Source of the DNA: Modestobacter marinus
GTDB taxonomy: Bacteria > Actinomycetota > Actinomycetes > Mycobacteriales > Geodermatophilaceae
Direction of reading: 5' to 3'
DNA length: 64,000 nucleotides
Assembly (NCBI RefSeq): GCF_019799945.1
Contig: NZ_JABGCH010000012.1
Coordinates: 24,219-88,218, forward strand
Part shown: positions 1 through 9,651 of the stretch, in pieces
Layout: the number at the start of each line of letters is the position of its first letter
Numbering within the stretch: the first letter of the stretch is position 1
Made by a program: the position numbers and the translations under genes
Notes under the pieces: generated by a model
Databases searched by the model: none
Told to the model about the DNA's origin: nothing
Seen by the model: the letters and a program-made list of their open reading frames with translations, nothing else

Positions 1-1
1 G

Positions 2-589
2 TGGGAGGTCCGCGACGGCATCCGGGCGCACAGCTGGAAGATCACCCCGCCGCCGGCCACCCGGGAGGCGGAGTGCGTGCGGTTCGCCGACCGGATCGGC
101 TACCTGTCGCACGACGCCCTCGACGCCGTCCGGGCCGGAGTGCTGCGTCCCGGGGACCTCCCGGCCCGCGCCCTGGCGACCTTCGGGCCGCCCGGGGGTC
201 CCATGGTGGGCGCGATGATCGAGGCCGTCGTCGAGGGCACGCTCGCGGCAGACGCCGCCGGCGAAGAACCCGCCGTCCGGATGGACCCCGAGGCGCTGGA
301 GGCGATGCACGAGCTGCGCGAGTTCATGTTCGCGCGGGTCTACGAGTCCGACGTCGCGGCCGGGCAGAAGCACGTGGCGATCGACGTCATCCGGCGGCTG
401 GTCGACCACCACCTGGCCCATCCGGAGCTGATCCCGGCCAGCTACCGCGACACCGAGGCCGACCTGGTCACCCAGGTCGTCGACCACGTCACCGGGATGA
501 CCGACCGGTTCGCCCTCGCCACCCACGACCGGCTCTTCGACGACACCGCGTCGATGCGGATGCGACCGCTGCTGGGCATCACACGGTGA
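2..589 (+). CDS. dgt: dGTP triphosphohydrolase-like HD protein, C-terminal part
   Basis: Only the 3' part is present; the reading frame is open from base 2 to a TGA at 587-589 (195 residues). The visible start, WEVRDGIRAHSW followed by a PATREAE.VRFADRIGYLSHD block, matches the helical core after the HD metal site in deoxyguanosinetriphosphate triphosphohydrolase-like proteins, where the RxADRIxYxxHDxxDAxRAG signature recurs. The tail has the usual FMFARVYES segment followed by a long helix. Such enzymes hydrolyse dNTPs to nucleoside plus triphosphate and help balance dNTP pools. The HD dyad itself lies upstream of the window, so activity cannot be judged here. A GC-rich hairpin follows at 615-630. 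Confidence 0.8.
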   Translation, partial: WEVRDGIRAHSWKITPPPATREAECVRFADRIGYLSHDALDAVRAGVLRPGDLPARALATFGPPGGPMVGAMIEAVVEGTLAADAAGEEPAVRMDPEALEAMHELREFMFARVYESDVAAGQKHVAIDVIRRLVDHHLAHPELIPASYRDTEADLVTQVVDHVTGMTDRFALATHDRLFDDTASMRMRPLLGITR

Positions 590-614
590 CCCGCGCGGCA
601 GCGTCCGGGTCCCG

Positions 615-630
615 GCCCACCTTGGTGGGC
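615..630 (+). terminator. Hairpin after the dGTPase-like gene
   Basis: Perfect 7-bp stem (GCCCACC 615-621, GGTGGGC 624-630) with a two-base gap, 26 nt after the stop. No T-run follows, so it is a weak terminator candidate. The rest of 590-785 holds no gene; it contains three imperfect CTGCGG-type repeats near 665-715. Confidence 0.35.
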
Positions 631-785
631 AAGAACGACACCTGACGAGGTCCGCGATCACCCCTGCGGTACCTGCTGCGGCACCTCGCTGCGGCCCACC
701 CTGTGGTGGACGGATCCCCGGACACGCAGGTAGGTAGCCCAGTGCCCAGCTCATACCGCGTCCAGCAGAGCGCAGGCGGTCGGCC

Positions 786-3749
786 ATGACGACCCAGCAA
801 CCGGGCGTCGTGATCGCCGGCTACCGGATCGAGTCACTGATCGGTCGCGGCGGGATGGCGGTCGTCTACCGCGCCGAGGACATGCGGCTGGGCCGCAAGG
901 TCGCGTTGAAGCTGCTCAGCCCCCAGCTGGCGGACAACGAGCAGTTCCGGCAGCGCTTCGTCATGGAGTCCCGGCTGGCCGCATCGCTGGACCACCCGAA
1001 CATCGTCCCGATCTACGAGGCGGGGGAGTCCGCCGGGCAGCTGTTCATCGCGATGCGCTACGTCGTCGGCAGCGACCTCAAGGCGCTGCTCACCGCGAGT
1101 GGTCCGCTGACCCCGGAGCGGACGCTGCAGATCCTCGGCCAGGTCGCGGACGCCCTGGACTCCGCCCACGGGGCCGGGCTGGTGCACCGGGACGTTAAGC
1201 CGGGGAACGTCCTCGTGGCGGCCGGCGCGGAGCGCCCCTGGCAGGTCCGCGGCGACCACGTCTACCTCACCGACTTCGGCCTGACCAAGCGCACCGCCGG
1301 GCTGTCGAGCGGGCTGACCGGCACCGGGCACTTCCTCGGCACCGCCGACTACGTCTCACCCGAGCAGATCCAAGGTCGGCCCGTCGGCCCGGCCACCGAC
1401 ATCTACGCGCTGGGCTGCGTGGCCTACGAGTGCCTGACCGGGCAGCTGCCATTCCGTCGCGAGGAGGACGCCGCGCTGCTGTGGGCGCACCTGGTCGAGC
1501 CGCCGCCGCCGGTCACCGCGGCCCGGCCAGAGGTCCCCGCGGCGGTCAACGCGGTGGTGGCCCGGGCCATGGCCAAGGAGCCCGCGGACCGGTACGGCTC
1601 CTGCGAGGAGTTCGTGGACGAGCTGGAGCTGGCCCTCGGCGGGCACGCCTCCCCGTCCGGGCCTGCCGAGCCGCGGGTCCACGGCGGCGCAGCGGCCGTT
1701 CGCCCCGACACGGCGTCGGACCGCTCCGGTCCCTTCGCGCCCATCTCCGCGTCGGTGGACCACCAGCCCGACCTGGTGGACGACGCCGGGTCGGACCGGG
1801 ACGACGACGACCGAGGCGCCGGTCGGGCGCAGGAGCCCGTCGCTGCGCCGGCCGCGCTGACGGACTCGGACGACCTCCCCACGGTCGTCGGTGTGGCCGG
1901 TGCGACCCCGTCGGACGTGACTGGGGATCCGCGGCCGAGCGGCTCCCCGCGGCGTCGTCTCGCCCCGCGGATGGTCGCAGTCGGCCTGCTCACCCTCGCC
2001 CTGGGAGCCGGTGCGGTCGTGGTCGGCATGCCCGAATCGGGCAAGGCCACGGCCGTCGTGGCCGAGCCCGCGGACTCTCCCGGGAGCTACGCGTTCACCG
2101 AGCCACCCGCGCCGGGCGCCGCGGCAGCGGAGTTGACGGCGGCGTCGGTCGTCCCGGCGGAGGGCGGTGACCCGGCCGGCTCCGCCGGCGCGGTCGTGAC
2201 GGTCTCCGGGGACACCGTCGGACTCTACGGCGGCATGGGTGCCGAGGCGTGCGACGCCGACGGCCTCGCCACCTACTTCGAGACCCATCCGGACCGGGCG
2301 GAGGCCTGGGCCGGTGCCCAGGACATCGAGACCGGGCAGATCCGCGACTTCCTGGCGTCGCTCACCCCGGTGGTCCTCCGCACCGACACGGCCGTCACGA
2401 ACCACAGCTTCCGGGACGGCAGCGCGCAGCCCTACCAGGCCGTCCTGCAGGCCGGGAGTGCTGTGCTCATCGACGAGCGGGGCGTGCCCCGCGTCCGGTG
2501 TGCGTGCGGCAACCCGCTCCGCCCGCCAGCCGAGCTCGAAGCCGTCGAGTACACCGGCGAGCCATGGCCTGAGCTGGAGAGCAGTTCCGTGACGGTCGTC
2601 CAGCCGGCCCCGGCCACCATCCAGACCTTCGTCCTGGTCGTCGAGCAGCAGGACACGGCCGTGGTCGTCGACCGGCCGCGGGGCAGTGACGGTGCGTACG
2701 ACCAGCCGGCTGCACCCGAGGTCGTCGAGGCCGCGCTGACCTTCTCCGCCGAGAACCCGGCGAGTGCCGTGTCGAGCGGCAACACATCGAGCGGTGACCA
2801 GCCCGCCGGGGAGTCCACGTCGTCGTCGACCACCAGCACGGGTGAGGACACGGACCCCGGTACGGACCCCGGGACGGGCGAGGGCACCAACCCCGGCGCG
2901 AACTCGGGTACGGACCCCGGGAGTCGTGAGGGCGCCAACTTCGGCACGGGCACCGACCCGGGTACGGGTGAGGGCACCGACCCCGGGACGGGTGAGGGCA
3001 CCGACCCCGGGACGGGTGAGGGCACCGACCCCGGTACGGACCCTGGGACGGGTGAGGGCACGGACCCTGGTCCGGGCGGGGGCACCGAGCCGGGTCCGGG
3101 TGGGGGCACGGACCCTGGTCCGGGCGGGGGCACCGAGCCGGGTCCGGGTGGGGGCACCGACCCTGGTCCGGGTGGGGGCACCGAGCCGGGTCCGGGTGGG
3201 GGCACGGACCCTGGTCCGGGTGGGGGCACCGAGCCGGGTCCGGGTGAGGGCACCGACCCCGGTACGGACCCTGGGACGGGTGAGGGCACGGACCCTGGTC
3301 CGGGCGGGGGCACCGACCCCGGGACGGGTGGGGGCACGGACCCTGGTCCGGGTGGGGGCACCGAGCCGGGTCCGGGTGAGGGCACCGAGCCGGGTCCGGG
3401 TGAGGGCACCGACCCCGGGACGGGTGAGGGCACCGAGCCGGGTCCGGGTGAGGGCACCGACCCCGGGACGGGTGAGGGCACGGACCCTGGTCCGGGCGGG
3501 GGCACCGACCCCGGGACGGGTGGGGGCACGGACCCTGGTCCGGGTGGGGGCACCGAGCCGGGTCCGGGTGAGGGCACCGACCCTGGTTCCGGTGGGGGCA
3601 CCGAGCCGGGTCCGGGTGAGGGCACCGACCCTGGTTCCGGTGGTGGCACCGAGGAGGGCTCGGGCTCGGGCTCTGAGGGTGGTGCCGATTCGGAGACGGA
3701 CGGCGGCGCCCCGCCGGAGGAGGCTCCGCCGCCCCCGACCTCCGCGTGA
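786..3749 (+). CDS. Membrane Ser/Thr protein kinase with extracellular domain and long octapeptide-repeat stalk
   Basis: A 987-residue Hanks-type kinase. Visible motifs: glycine loop GRGGMAVVY (20-28), catalytic Lys42, HRDVKPGN (134-141), DFG before an activation loop ending in APE-like SPEQ, and DIYALGC. An acidic, Pro-rich juxtamembrane linker leads to one membrane segment (about 396-415). The outside part has a roughly 150-residue domain with the block TNHSFRDG and three Cys in VRCACGN, resembling the DUF6777-type domain of other actinobacterial kinases (from memory). Residues about 690-955 are some thirty near-identical GTDPGxGx/GTEPGxGx octapeptides, a probable wall-spanning stalk; no LPXTG sorting motif follows. 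It has no PASTA repeats, so I do not call it PknB. Start ATG 786. A strong terminator hairpin follows. Confidence 0.88.
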   Translation: MTTQQPGVVIAGYRIESLIGRGGMAVVYRAEDMRLGRKVALKLLSPQLADNEQFRQRFVMESRLAASLDHPNIVPIYEAGESAGQLFIAMRYVVGSDLKALLTASGPLTPERTLQILGQVADALDSAHGAGLVHRDVKPGNVLVAAGAERPWQVRGDHVYLTDFGLTKRTAGLSSGLTGTGHFLGTADYVSPEQIQGRPVGPATDIYALGCVAYECLTGQLPFRREEDAALLWAHLVEPPPPVTAARPEVPAAVNAVVARAMAKEPADRYGSCEEFVDELELALGGHASPSGPAEPRVHGGAAAVRPDTASDRSGPFAPISASVDHQPDLVDDAGSDRDDDDRGAGRAQEPVAAPAALTDSDDLPTVVGVAGATPSDVTGDPRPSGSPRRRLAPRMVAVGLLTLALGAGAVVVGMPESGKATAVVAEPADSPGSYAFTEPPAPGAAAAELTAASVVPAEGGDPAGSAGAVVTVSGDTVGLYGGMGAEACDADGLATYFETHPDRAEAWAGAQDIETGQIRDFLASLTPVVLRTDTAVTNHSFRDGSAQPYQAVLQAGSAVLIDERGVPRVRCACGNPLRPPAELEAVEYTGEPWPELESSSVTVVQPAPATIQTFVLVVEQQDTAVVVDRPRGSDGAYDQPAAPEVVEAALTFSAENPASAVSSGNTSSGDQPAGESTSSSTTSTGEDTDPGTDPGTGEGTNPGANSGTDPGSREGANFGTGTDPGTGEGTDPGTGEGTDPGTGEGTDPGTDPGTGEGTDPGPGGGTEPGPGGGTDPGPGGGTEPGPGGGTDPGPGGGTEPGPGGGTDPGPGGGTEPGPGEGTDPGTDPGTGEGTDPGPGGGTDPGTGGGTDPGPGGGTEPGPGEGTEPGPGEGTDPGTGEGTEPGPGEGTDPGTGEGTDPGPGGGTDPGTGGGTDPGPGGGTEPGPGEGTDPGSGGGTEPGPGEGTDPGSGGGTEEGSGSGSEGGADSETDGGAPPEEAPPPPTSA
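2845..3648 (+). repeat. 24-bp tandem repeats encoding a GTxPGxGx stalk
   Basis: About thirty in-frame 24-bp units (core GGCACCGACCCCGGGACGGG and variants) within the kinase gene. Two unit classes (GTDPG and GTEPG) alternate in the middle, and some double TDPGTDPG junctions look like unequal-crossover joints. Copy number is likely to vary between strains and to be hard to assemble from short reads. Confidence 0.9.
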
Positions 3750-3771
3750 CTCGAACCCCACCCCGAGACGA

Positions 3772-3809
3772 CGCTGCCCGGTCCGCCCCACGGGGCGGGC
3801 CGGGCAGCG
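3772..3809 (+). terminator. Strong terminator hairpin after the kinase gene
   Basis: Outer stem CGCTGCCCGG (3772-3781) with CCGGGCAGCG (3800-3809), inner stem CCGCCCC/GGGGCGG with a two-base loop. It starts 22 nt after the kinase stop. No U-tract, as is common for intrinsic-like terminators in very GC-rich actinobacteria. Confidence 0.6.
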
Positions 3810-3829
3810 GTTCAGCCGGGGCAGGTCGG

Positions 3830-4118
3830 GTCGTGCCGCCGCGGCGGCGCAGCGGAGGGACCGCCTCCCTCTCGCCCCTCGCAGGCTCGGGGCGAGCCTC
3901 CGGAGGCGGCCGGTTCAGGTCGTGCCGCCGCGGCGGCGCAGCGGAAGGACCGCCTCCCTCTCGCCCCTCGCAGGCTCGGGGCGAGCCTCCGGAGGCGGCC
4001 GGTTCAGGTCGTGCCGCCGCGGCGGCGCAGCGGAAGGACCGCCTCCCTCTCGCCCCTCGCAGGCTCGGGGCGAGCCTCCGGAGGCGGCCGGTTCAGGTCG
4101 TGCCGCCGCGGCGGCGCA
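3830..4118. repeat. Tandem 89-bp repeat array (three copies plus a 22-bp partial)
   Basis: Copies at 3830-3918, 3919-4007 and 4008-4096, with a partial copy at 4097-4118. Copies 2 and 3 are identical; copy 1 differs by one base (GGAGGGA for GGAAGGA). Each contains a nested hairpin: outer CCGCCTCC/GGAGGCGG and inner CTCGCCCC/GGGGCGAG around TCGCAGGCTC. Each also carries, on the minus strand, the last codons and stop of the PAC2 gene, so the unit is a duplicated gene end plus terminator. The hairpin belongs to the dispersed GAAGGACC family seen at four other sites. This array and the kinase terminator fill 3750-4092; there is no gene. Confidence 0.9.
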
Positions 4119-4953
4119 GATACCTCTCGAACTCGCGGGCGATCTGGTCGCCGTTGGCCTGGGAGAGGTCGCTGGCGGTCTGCCGCTCCTCGAGGGAGCG
4201 CACGTACTCGACGACCTCGTCGTCCTCCTGGGCCATCTCCGAAACCGTCTTCACCCACTCCGCGGCCTGCTCCGGCAGGGTGCCCAGAGGCACGGTGAGC
4301 TCCAAGACCTCCTCCACGCGCTGCAGCAGCGCGACGGTCGCCTGCGGCGACGGCGGCTGGGAGACGTAGTGCGGAACGGCGGCCCAGAAGCTCAGCGAGG
4401 GCAGCCCGGCCTGCACGCAGGCGTCCTGGAACACGCCGAGGATCCCGGTGGGGCCTTCGTACCGGGAGGTCTCCAGGCCCCACTGACGCGCAGAGTCGGA
4501 GTCGTACGCCGAGCCGGTGACCGGGGTCGGCCGGGTGTGCGGGGTGTCGGCGAGCAGCGCGCCCAGCCCGATCACGGTGTGCGCGCCCAGCTCCTGGCAC
4601 AGCTCGATGAGCTCCTCGCAGAAGCCGCGCCACCGCATGTTCGGCTCGATGCCCCTGATGAGGACGACGTGCCGTTCGGTGCCCGGGGGCTGCGCCACGG
4701 AGACGCGGGTGGTCGGCCACTCGATCCGCCGGCTCACCCCGTCGACCAGCGAGACGGTGGGCCGGTTGACCTGGAAGTCGTAGTAGTCCTCGGGGTCGAG
4801 CGCGGCCAGCGGGGTGGCGTCCCAGATCAGCTCCAGGTGCTCGACGGCACCGGTGGCGGCGTCCCCGGCGTCGTTCCACCCCTCGAACGCCACGACCACC
4901 ACCGGGTCGTGCAGCGGGGGCAGCTCGTCTGCGGAGGGCTGGGGATCGATCAC
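4093..4953 (-). CDS. PAC2-family protein
   Basis: 286 residues, GTG start at 4953. The N-terminal block VVVVAFEGWNDAGDAA and the later GxGALLAD.PHTRPxPVTG, YEGPTGI and LSFWAAVPHYV segments are those of actinobacterial PAC2 proteins, relatives of archaeal and eukaryotic proteasome assembly chaperones 2. M. tuberculosis Rv2125 is the counterpart I recall, also beside metH. The biochemical role in bacteria is not established, and linking it to the proteasome genes 9 kb away is inference. A TAGGCT box (4960-4965) lies 6 nt before the GTG, which supports this start and a leaderless mRNA. The 3' end merges into the 89-bp repeat array. Confidence 0.85.
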   Translation of the reverse strand: MIDPQPSADELPPLHDPVVVVAFEGWNDAGDAATGAVEHLELIWDATPLAALDPEDYYDFQVNRPTVSLVDGVSRRIEWPTTRVSVAQPPGTERHVVLIRGIEPNMRWRGFCEELIELCQELGAHTVIGLGALLADTPHTRPTPVTGSAYDSDSARQWGLETSRYEGPTGILGVFQDACVQAGLPSLSFWAAVPHYVSQPPSPQATVALLQRVEEVLELTVPLGTLPEQAAEWVKTVSEMAQEDDEVVEYVRSLEERQTASDLSQANGDQIAREFERYLRRRGGTT

Positions 4954-4959
4954 CCTTCG

Positions 4960-4965
4960 AGCCTA
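4960..4965 (-). promoter_or_regulatory. -10 box TAGGCT, leaderless PAC2 gene
   Basis: TAGGCT on the minus strand with a 6-nt gap to the GTG start at 4953; transcription would begin at or next to the start codon. Confidence 0.55.
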
Positions 4966-5166
4966 CGTCGATCCGCGCGCCCGACTCCGTCCACGAGCGG
5001 CCTGTCCCCTCGAAGGGTGCCCAGGGGGCGTTCCCCTGCCGGGCGGAAGTGAGACCATGGGCAGGCCGTTCGTGGACGACGAGGCGCTGAGGCCCGTCGG
5101 AACTGCCAGAGCCCTGGCGCCGGACGCTCCCGTGACCGTGCCCGACCGAGCTCCCGAGGTCTTCCC

Positions 5167-8100
5167 TTGTCCGACTCCCCAGACCTGCGCCCCGACGCCA
5201 CGGCGACGCTGACGGACCTGCTCCGCCGCCGGATCCTGGTGCTCGACGGCGCGATGGGCACGGCCATCCAGCGGAACCGCCCCGACGAGGCCGGCTACCG
5301 CGGGGAGCGGTTCGCCGACTGGCCCAGCGACGTGCAGGGCAACAACGACCTGCTCAGCATCACGCAGCCGGAGATCATCGCCGGCATCCACCGCGAGTAC
5401 CTCGAGGCCGGCGCGGACCTCCTCGAGACCAACACGTTCAACGCCACCCGCATCTCGCTGGCCGACTACGGCATGCAGGAGCTCGCCTACGAGATCAACC
5501 TGGCCTCGGCCCGGCTCGCCCGCCGGGAGTGCGACGCGGTGAGCACCCCGGAGCGACCCCGCTGGGTGGTCGGCGCGATCGGCCCGACCAGCCGGACGGC
5601 GTCCATCTCGCCGGACGTCAACGACCCCGGGGCGCGCAACGTCTCCTTCGACGAGCTGGTCGAGGCCTACCTCGAGCAGGCCGACGGGCTGGTCGACGGC
5701 GGCGCCGACGCGCTGCTCATCGAGACGATCTTCGACACCCTGAACGCCAAGGCGGCCATCTTCGCCCTGGAGACGCTGTTCGAGCAGCGGGACCGCCGCT
5801 GGCCGGTGCTGATCTCCGGCACCATCACCGACGCCTCGGGCCGGACCCTCTCCGGCCAGGTCACCGAGGCCTTCTGGTACTCGGTGCGGCACGTCCGGCC
5901 GCTGCTGGTGGGGTTGAACTGCGCGCTCGGCGCGAAGGACATGCGGCCCTACATCGCCGAGCTGTCCCGGATGGCGGACACCTTCGTGTCCTGCTACCCG
6001 AACGCCGGGCTGCCCAACGCGTTCGGCGAGTACGACGAATCGCCCGAGGAGACCGCCGCCGTGGTCGGCGAGTTCGCCGACAGCGGCTTCGTGAACCTGG
6101 TCGGCGGCTGCTGCGGCACCACGCCCGCGCACATCGCCGCGATCGCCGGCGCGGTCGCCGGGACGGCGCCCCGCACGCCGCCCACGGTGCGCCCCGCGCT
6201 GCGGCTGTCCGGACTCGAGCCGCTGACCGTCGACGAGGACTCGCTGTTCGTCAACGTCGGCGAGCGCACGAACATCACCGGGTCCGCGCGCTTCCGGAAG
6301 CTGATCAAGGCAGGGGACTACGGCACCGCCCTCGCCGTCGCCCGCCAGCAGGTCGAGGCCGGCGCGCAGGTGATCGACGTCAACATGGACGAGGGCATGA
6401 TCGACGGCGTCGCGGCGATGGACCGCTTCCTGAAGCTGGTGGCCGCCGAACCCGACATCTGCCGCGTGCCCACCATGATCGACTCCTCCAAGTGGGAGGT
6501 GATCGAGGCCGGGCTGAAGTGCGTCCAGGGCAAGGCGATCGTCAACTCCATCTCGCTCAAGAACGGTGAGGAGGAGTTCGTCCGGGAGGCCCGGCTGTGC
6601 CGGAAGTACGGCGCCGCCGTCGTGGTCATGGCCTTCGACGAGAACGGCCAGGCCGACAGCCTCGAGCGGCGCCGGCAGATCTGCCGCCGCGCCTACGACG
6701 TGCTGACCCAGCAGGTCGGGTTCCCGGCCGAGGACGTCATCTTCGACCCGAACGTCTTCGCGGTGGCGACCGGCATCGAGGAGCACGCCCGCTACGGGCT
6801 GGACTTCATCGAGGCGACCCGCTGGATCAAGGAGAACCTGCCCGGCGCGCTGGTCTCCGGCGGCGTCTCCAACGTCTCGTTCTCGTTCCGCGGCAACAAC
6901 CGGGTGCGCGAGGCCATCCACGCGGTCTTCCTGTTCCACGCGATCGCGGCCGGCATGGACATGGGCATCGTCAACGCCGGTGCCCTCGAGGTCTACGACG
7001 AGGTGCCGGCCGACCTGCGGGAACGGATTGAGGACGTCATCCTCAACCGGCGCACGGACAGCACAGAGCGCCTCCTGGAGATCGCCGGGGACTACGCCGC
7101 CGGCGAGGCCACCGTCGAGCCGGCCGCCGAGGAGTGGCGCGCCCTCCCGGTCGGCGAGCGCATCACCCACGCCCTGGTGAAGGGCATCGACGAGTTCGTC
7201 GAGGCCGACACCGAGGAACTGCGCCTGGAGATCGCCGCCCGCGGTGGCCGGCCGATCGAGGTGATCGAGGGCCCGCTGATGGCCGGCATGAACGTCGTCG
7301 GCGACCTGTTCGGCGCGGGCAAGATGTTCCTGCCGCAGGTGGTCAAGTCCGCGCGGGTCATGAAGAAGGCCGTCGCGCACCTGGTCCCGTACATCGAGGC
7401 GGAGCGGCAGCCGGGCGACGTCGATCGCAGCAACGGCACGGTCGTCATGGCCACGGTGAAGGGCGACGTCCACGACATCGGGAAGAACATCGTCGGCGTC
7501 GTCCTGCAGTGCAACAACTACGACGTCGTCGACCTCGGCGTGATGGTGCCCGGGCAGAAGGTGCTCGACGCCGCCAAGGAGCACGGTGCGGACATCATCG
7601 GCCTGTCCGGGCTGATCACGCCGTCGCTGGACGAGATGGTGAACCTGGCCGGGGAGATGGAGCGGCAGGGCTTCGAGATCCCCCTGCTGATCGGCGGGGC
7701 GACCACCTCCCGGGCGCACACCGCGGTCAAGGTCGCGCAGCAGTACCACGGCCCGGTGGTCTGGGTGAAGGACGCGTCCCGATCGGTGCCGGTGGTGGCG
7801 GCGCTGCTGTCGGACGAGCAGCGGCCCGCCCTGCTGGCCGAGGTGGAGGCGGACTACGCCGCGCTGCGGGCGCGGCACGCCGCCCGGCAGGACACCCGCA
7901 CCCTGCTGCCGCTGGCCGCCGCCCGGGCCGCGGCGCCGCCGATCGACTGGACCGACTACCACCCGCCTCGGCCGCGGATGCTCCTGCAGCAGACCAAGGA
8001 CGTCTGCACCGGGCCGGACTGCGACCACACGCACGGCAAGGCCACCCAGTTCGTCCGGACCTTCGCGGACTACCCGCTGGAGGAGTTGCGCGAGTACATC

Positions 8101-8961
8101 GACTGGCAGCCGTTCTTCAACGCCTGGGAGATCCGCGGCCGGTTCCCCGACGTCCTCAACAACCCGACGACCGGAGAGGCCGCCCGCCGGCTGTACGAGG
8201 ACGCGCAGGCGATGCTCGACCGGATCGTCGAGGAACGGTGGCTGAGGGCCAGCGGGGTCCTGGGTCTCTTCCCGGCCAACCGGGTGGACGGCGAGGACAT
8301 CGAGGTCTACACCGACGAGTCCCGCACCGCCGTCCGGGCCACCCTGCACCAGCTCCGCCAGCAGACCGAGGGGCGGGACGGCGCACCCCGCACGTCGCTG
8401 GCCGACTTCGTCGCCCCCAAGGACTCCGGCCTCCGCGACCACGTCGGCGCGTTCGCGGTGACCGCCGGACTGGGGTCGGCGGAGAAGGTCGCGGAGTTCA
8501 AGAAGGCGAACGACGACTACAGCGCCATCCTGCTCGAGTCGCTGGCCGACCGGCTCGCCGAGGCGTTCGCCGAGCGACTGCACGAGCGGGTGCGCAGGGA
8601 GTTCTGGGGCTACGCACCCGACGAGGCGCTGGACAGCGAGGGGCTGATCGCGGAGCGGTACCACGGCATCCGCCCGGCGCCGGGGTACCCGGCGTGCCCG
8701 GAGCACACCGAGAAGCGGACCATCTGGCAGCTGCTCGACGTCGAGGCGGCCACCGGCATCCAGCTCACCGAGAGCATGGCGATGTGGCCGGGGGCCGCGG
8801 TCAGCGGCCTGTACTTCTCCCATCCGCAGTCGCGGTACTTCGTGCTCGGCCGGATCGGCCAGGACCAGGTGGAGGACTACGCCCGGCGCAAGGGCTGGTC
8901 GGTCGCCGAGGCGGAACGCTGGCTCTCGCCGAACCTCGGCTACCGGACCGTCGACGAGTGA
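5167..8961 (+). CDS. metH: Cobalamin-dependent methionine synthase
   Basis: 1264 residues, the usual MetH length. It moves the methyl group of 5-methyltetrahydrofolate to homocysteine through methylcobalamin in the cytosol. Modules in order: homocysteine/zinc domain (about 1-330, with [11 protein letters not shown]), pterin domain (about 350-620, [14 protein letters not shown]), B12 cap, and a Rossmann B12 domain with DVHDIG at 767-772, so His769 is the lower axial ligand. The C-terminal reactivation domain contains [15 protein letters not shown] start at 5167 with GAGGT at 5156-5160; no in-frame ATG lies close by. I saw no cobalamin riboswitch in the 213-nt leader. A HAD gene follows after 8 nt, probably co-transcribed. 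Confidence 0.97.
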   Translation: MSDSPDLRPDATATLTDLLRRRILVLDGAMGTAIQRNRPDEAGYRGERFADWPSDVQGNNDLLSITQPEIIAGIHREYLEAGADLLETNTFNATRISLADYGMQELAYEINLASARLARRECDAVSTPERPRWVVGAIGPTSRTASISPDVNDPGARNVSFDELVEAYLEQADGLVDGGADALLIETIFDTLNAKAAIFALETLFEQRDRRWPVLISGTITDASGRTLSGQVTEAFWYSVRHVRPLLVGLNCALGAKDMRPYIAELSRMADTFVSCYPNAGLPNAFGEYDESPEETAAVVGEFADSGFVNLVGGCCGTTPAHIAAIAGAVAGTAPRTPPTVRPALRLSGLEPLTVDEDSLFVNVGERTNITGSARFRKLIKAGDYGTALAVARQQVEAGAQVIDVNMDEGMIDGVAAMDRFLKLVAAEPDICRVPTMIDSSKWEVIEAGLKCVQGKAIVNSISLKNGEEEFVREARLCRKYGAAVVVMAFDENGQADSLERRRQICRRAYDVLTQQVGFPAEDVIFDPNVFAVATGIEEHARYGLDFIEATRWIKENLPGALVSGGVSNVSFSFRGNNRVREAIHAVFLFHAIAAGMDMGIVNAGALEVYDEVPADLRERIEDVILNRRTDSTERLLEIAGDYAAGEATVEPAAEEWRALPVGERITHALVKGIDEFVEADTEELRLEIAARGGRPIEVIEGPLMAGMNVVGDLFGAGKMFLPQVVKSARVMKKAVAHLVPYIEAERQPGDVDRSNGTVVMATVKGDVHDIGKNIVGVVLQCNNYDVVDLGVMVPGQKVLDAAKEHGADIIGLSGLITPSLDEMVNLAGEMERQGFEIPLLIGGATTSRAHTAVKVAQQYHGPVVWVKDASRSVPVVAALLSDEQRPALLAEVEADYAALRARHAARQDTRTLLPLAAARAAAPPIDWTDYHPPRPRMLLQQTKDVCTGPDCDHTHGKATQFVRTFADYPLEELREYIDWQPFFNAWEIRGRFPDVLNNPTTGEAARRLYEDAQAMLDRIVEERWLRASGVLGLFPANRVDGEDIEVYTDESRTAVRATLHQLRQQTEGRDGAPRTSLADFVAPKDSGLRDHVGAFAVTAGLGSAEKVAEFKKANDDYSAILLESLADRLAEAFAERLHERVRREFWGYAPDEALDSEGLIAERYHGIRPAPGYPACPEHTEKRTIWQLLDVEAATGIQLTESMAMWPGAAVSGLYFSHPQSRYFVLGRIGQDQVEDYARRKGWSVAEAERWLSPNLGYRTVDE

Positions 8962-8969
8962 GGAGATCA

Positions 8970-9644
8970 GTGCAGTCACTGGAAGCGGTGCTGTTCGACA
9001 TGGACGGCACGCTGGTCGAGACCGAGCACTACTGGGACCGCTCGCTGGAATTGCTCGCCGAGGACTTGGGCGGCCGGATGTCCGCCGAGGTGCGGCCGGC
9101 GATGGTCGGCGTCGCCGTGCCGGTGTCGCTGCAGCTGCTGTACGCCGACCTCGGGGTCACCCGGACCGCGGCGGAGCAGCTGCGGGACGACGTCTTCCTC
9201 TACGAGACCACCGGTCGGCAGATCGAGGCTGGTGTGCAGGGCCGCCCGGGGGCGCTGGAGCTGCTGTCCGCCGTCCGGGCCGCCGGGCTGCGCACCGCGC
9301 TGGTGACCTCCACCCACCGCCGGCTCGCCGACCGGGTGCTGGCCCAGGTCGGACCGGAGTTCTTCGACGTCACCGTGTGCGGCGACGAGGTCCCGGCGAC
9401 CAAACCCGACCCGTCGCCCTATCTGCAGGCGATGGCGGCGCTCGGGGTGGGGCCCGCGTCGTGCGTGGTCATCGAGGACTCACTGGCCGGGATCACCGCG
9501 GGCCTGGCCGCAGGCGCCACCGTGGTCGGGGTGCCGACGTTGCAGTCACTGGAACCACAGGACGGCCTGGTCCTGCGGTCCACTCTCGCCGGGCTGACCG
9601 TCGAGGACCTGCGGGCGCTGCTCGACGACCGGATCGCCGCCTGA
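8970..9644 (+). CDS. HAD-family phosphatase (beta-phosphoglucomutase-like)
   Basis: 224 residues, GTG start at 8970 with GAGGAG in front, 8 nt after metH. HAD motif I is LFDMDGTLVETE, motif II is LVTST, motif III is the Lys of ATKPDP, and motif IV is VIEDSLAGITAGLAAG. The helical cap lies between motifs I and II. This is the pattern of small-molecule sugar phosphatases or phosphomutases of subfamily I; the substrate cannot be read from sequence. Close coupling to metH suggests one transcript, and HAD genes beside metH occur in other actinobacteria (from memory). It converges with the next gene, leaving only 7 nt between stops. Confidence 0.85.
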   Translation: MQSLEAVLFDMDGTLVETEHYWDRSLELLAEDLGGRMSAEVRPAMVGVAVPVSLQLLYADLGVTRTAAEQLRDDVFLYETTGRQIEAGVQGRPGALELLSAVRAAGLRTALVTSTHRRLADRVLAQVGPEFFDVTVCGDEVPATKPDPSPYLQAMAALGVGPASCVVIEDSLAGITAGLAAGATVVGVPTLQSLEPQDGLVLRSTLAGLTVEDLRALLDDRIAA

Positions 9645-9651
9645 CCTCGGT

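Noticed and set aside
2845-3648. Repeat array in the kinase gene as a possible satellite or CRISPR
   Set aside because: Units are multiples of three, keep the reading frame and have no spacers.
2764-5052. Open frame crossing the kinase repeats, the 89-bp array and the PAC2 gene
   Set aside because: Low-complexity translation of repeats in a wrong frame with no family similarity.
4954-5166. Cobalamin or SAM riboswitch before metH
   Set aside because: No B12-box or SAM-riboswitch core was found in the 213-nt leader.
4963-8979. Very long open frame opposite metH
   Set aside because: A shadow of high third-position GC; the plus strand encodes an unmistakable MetH.
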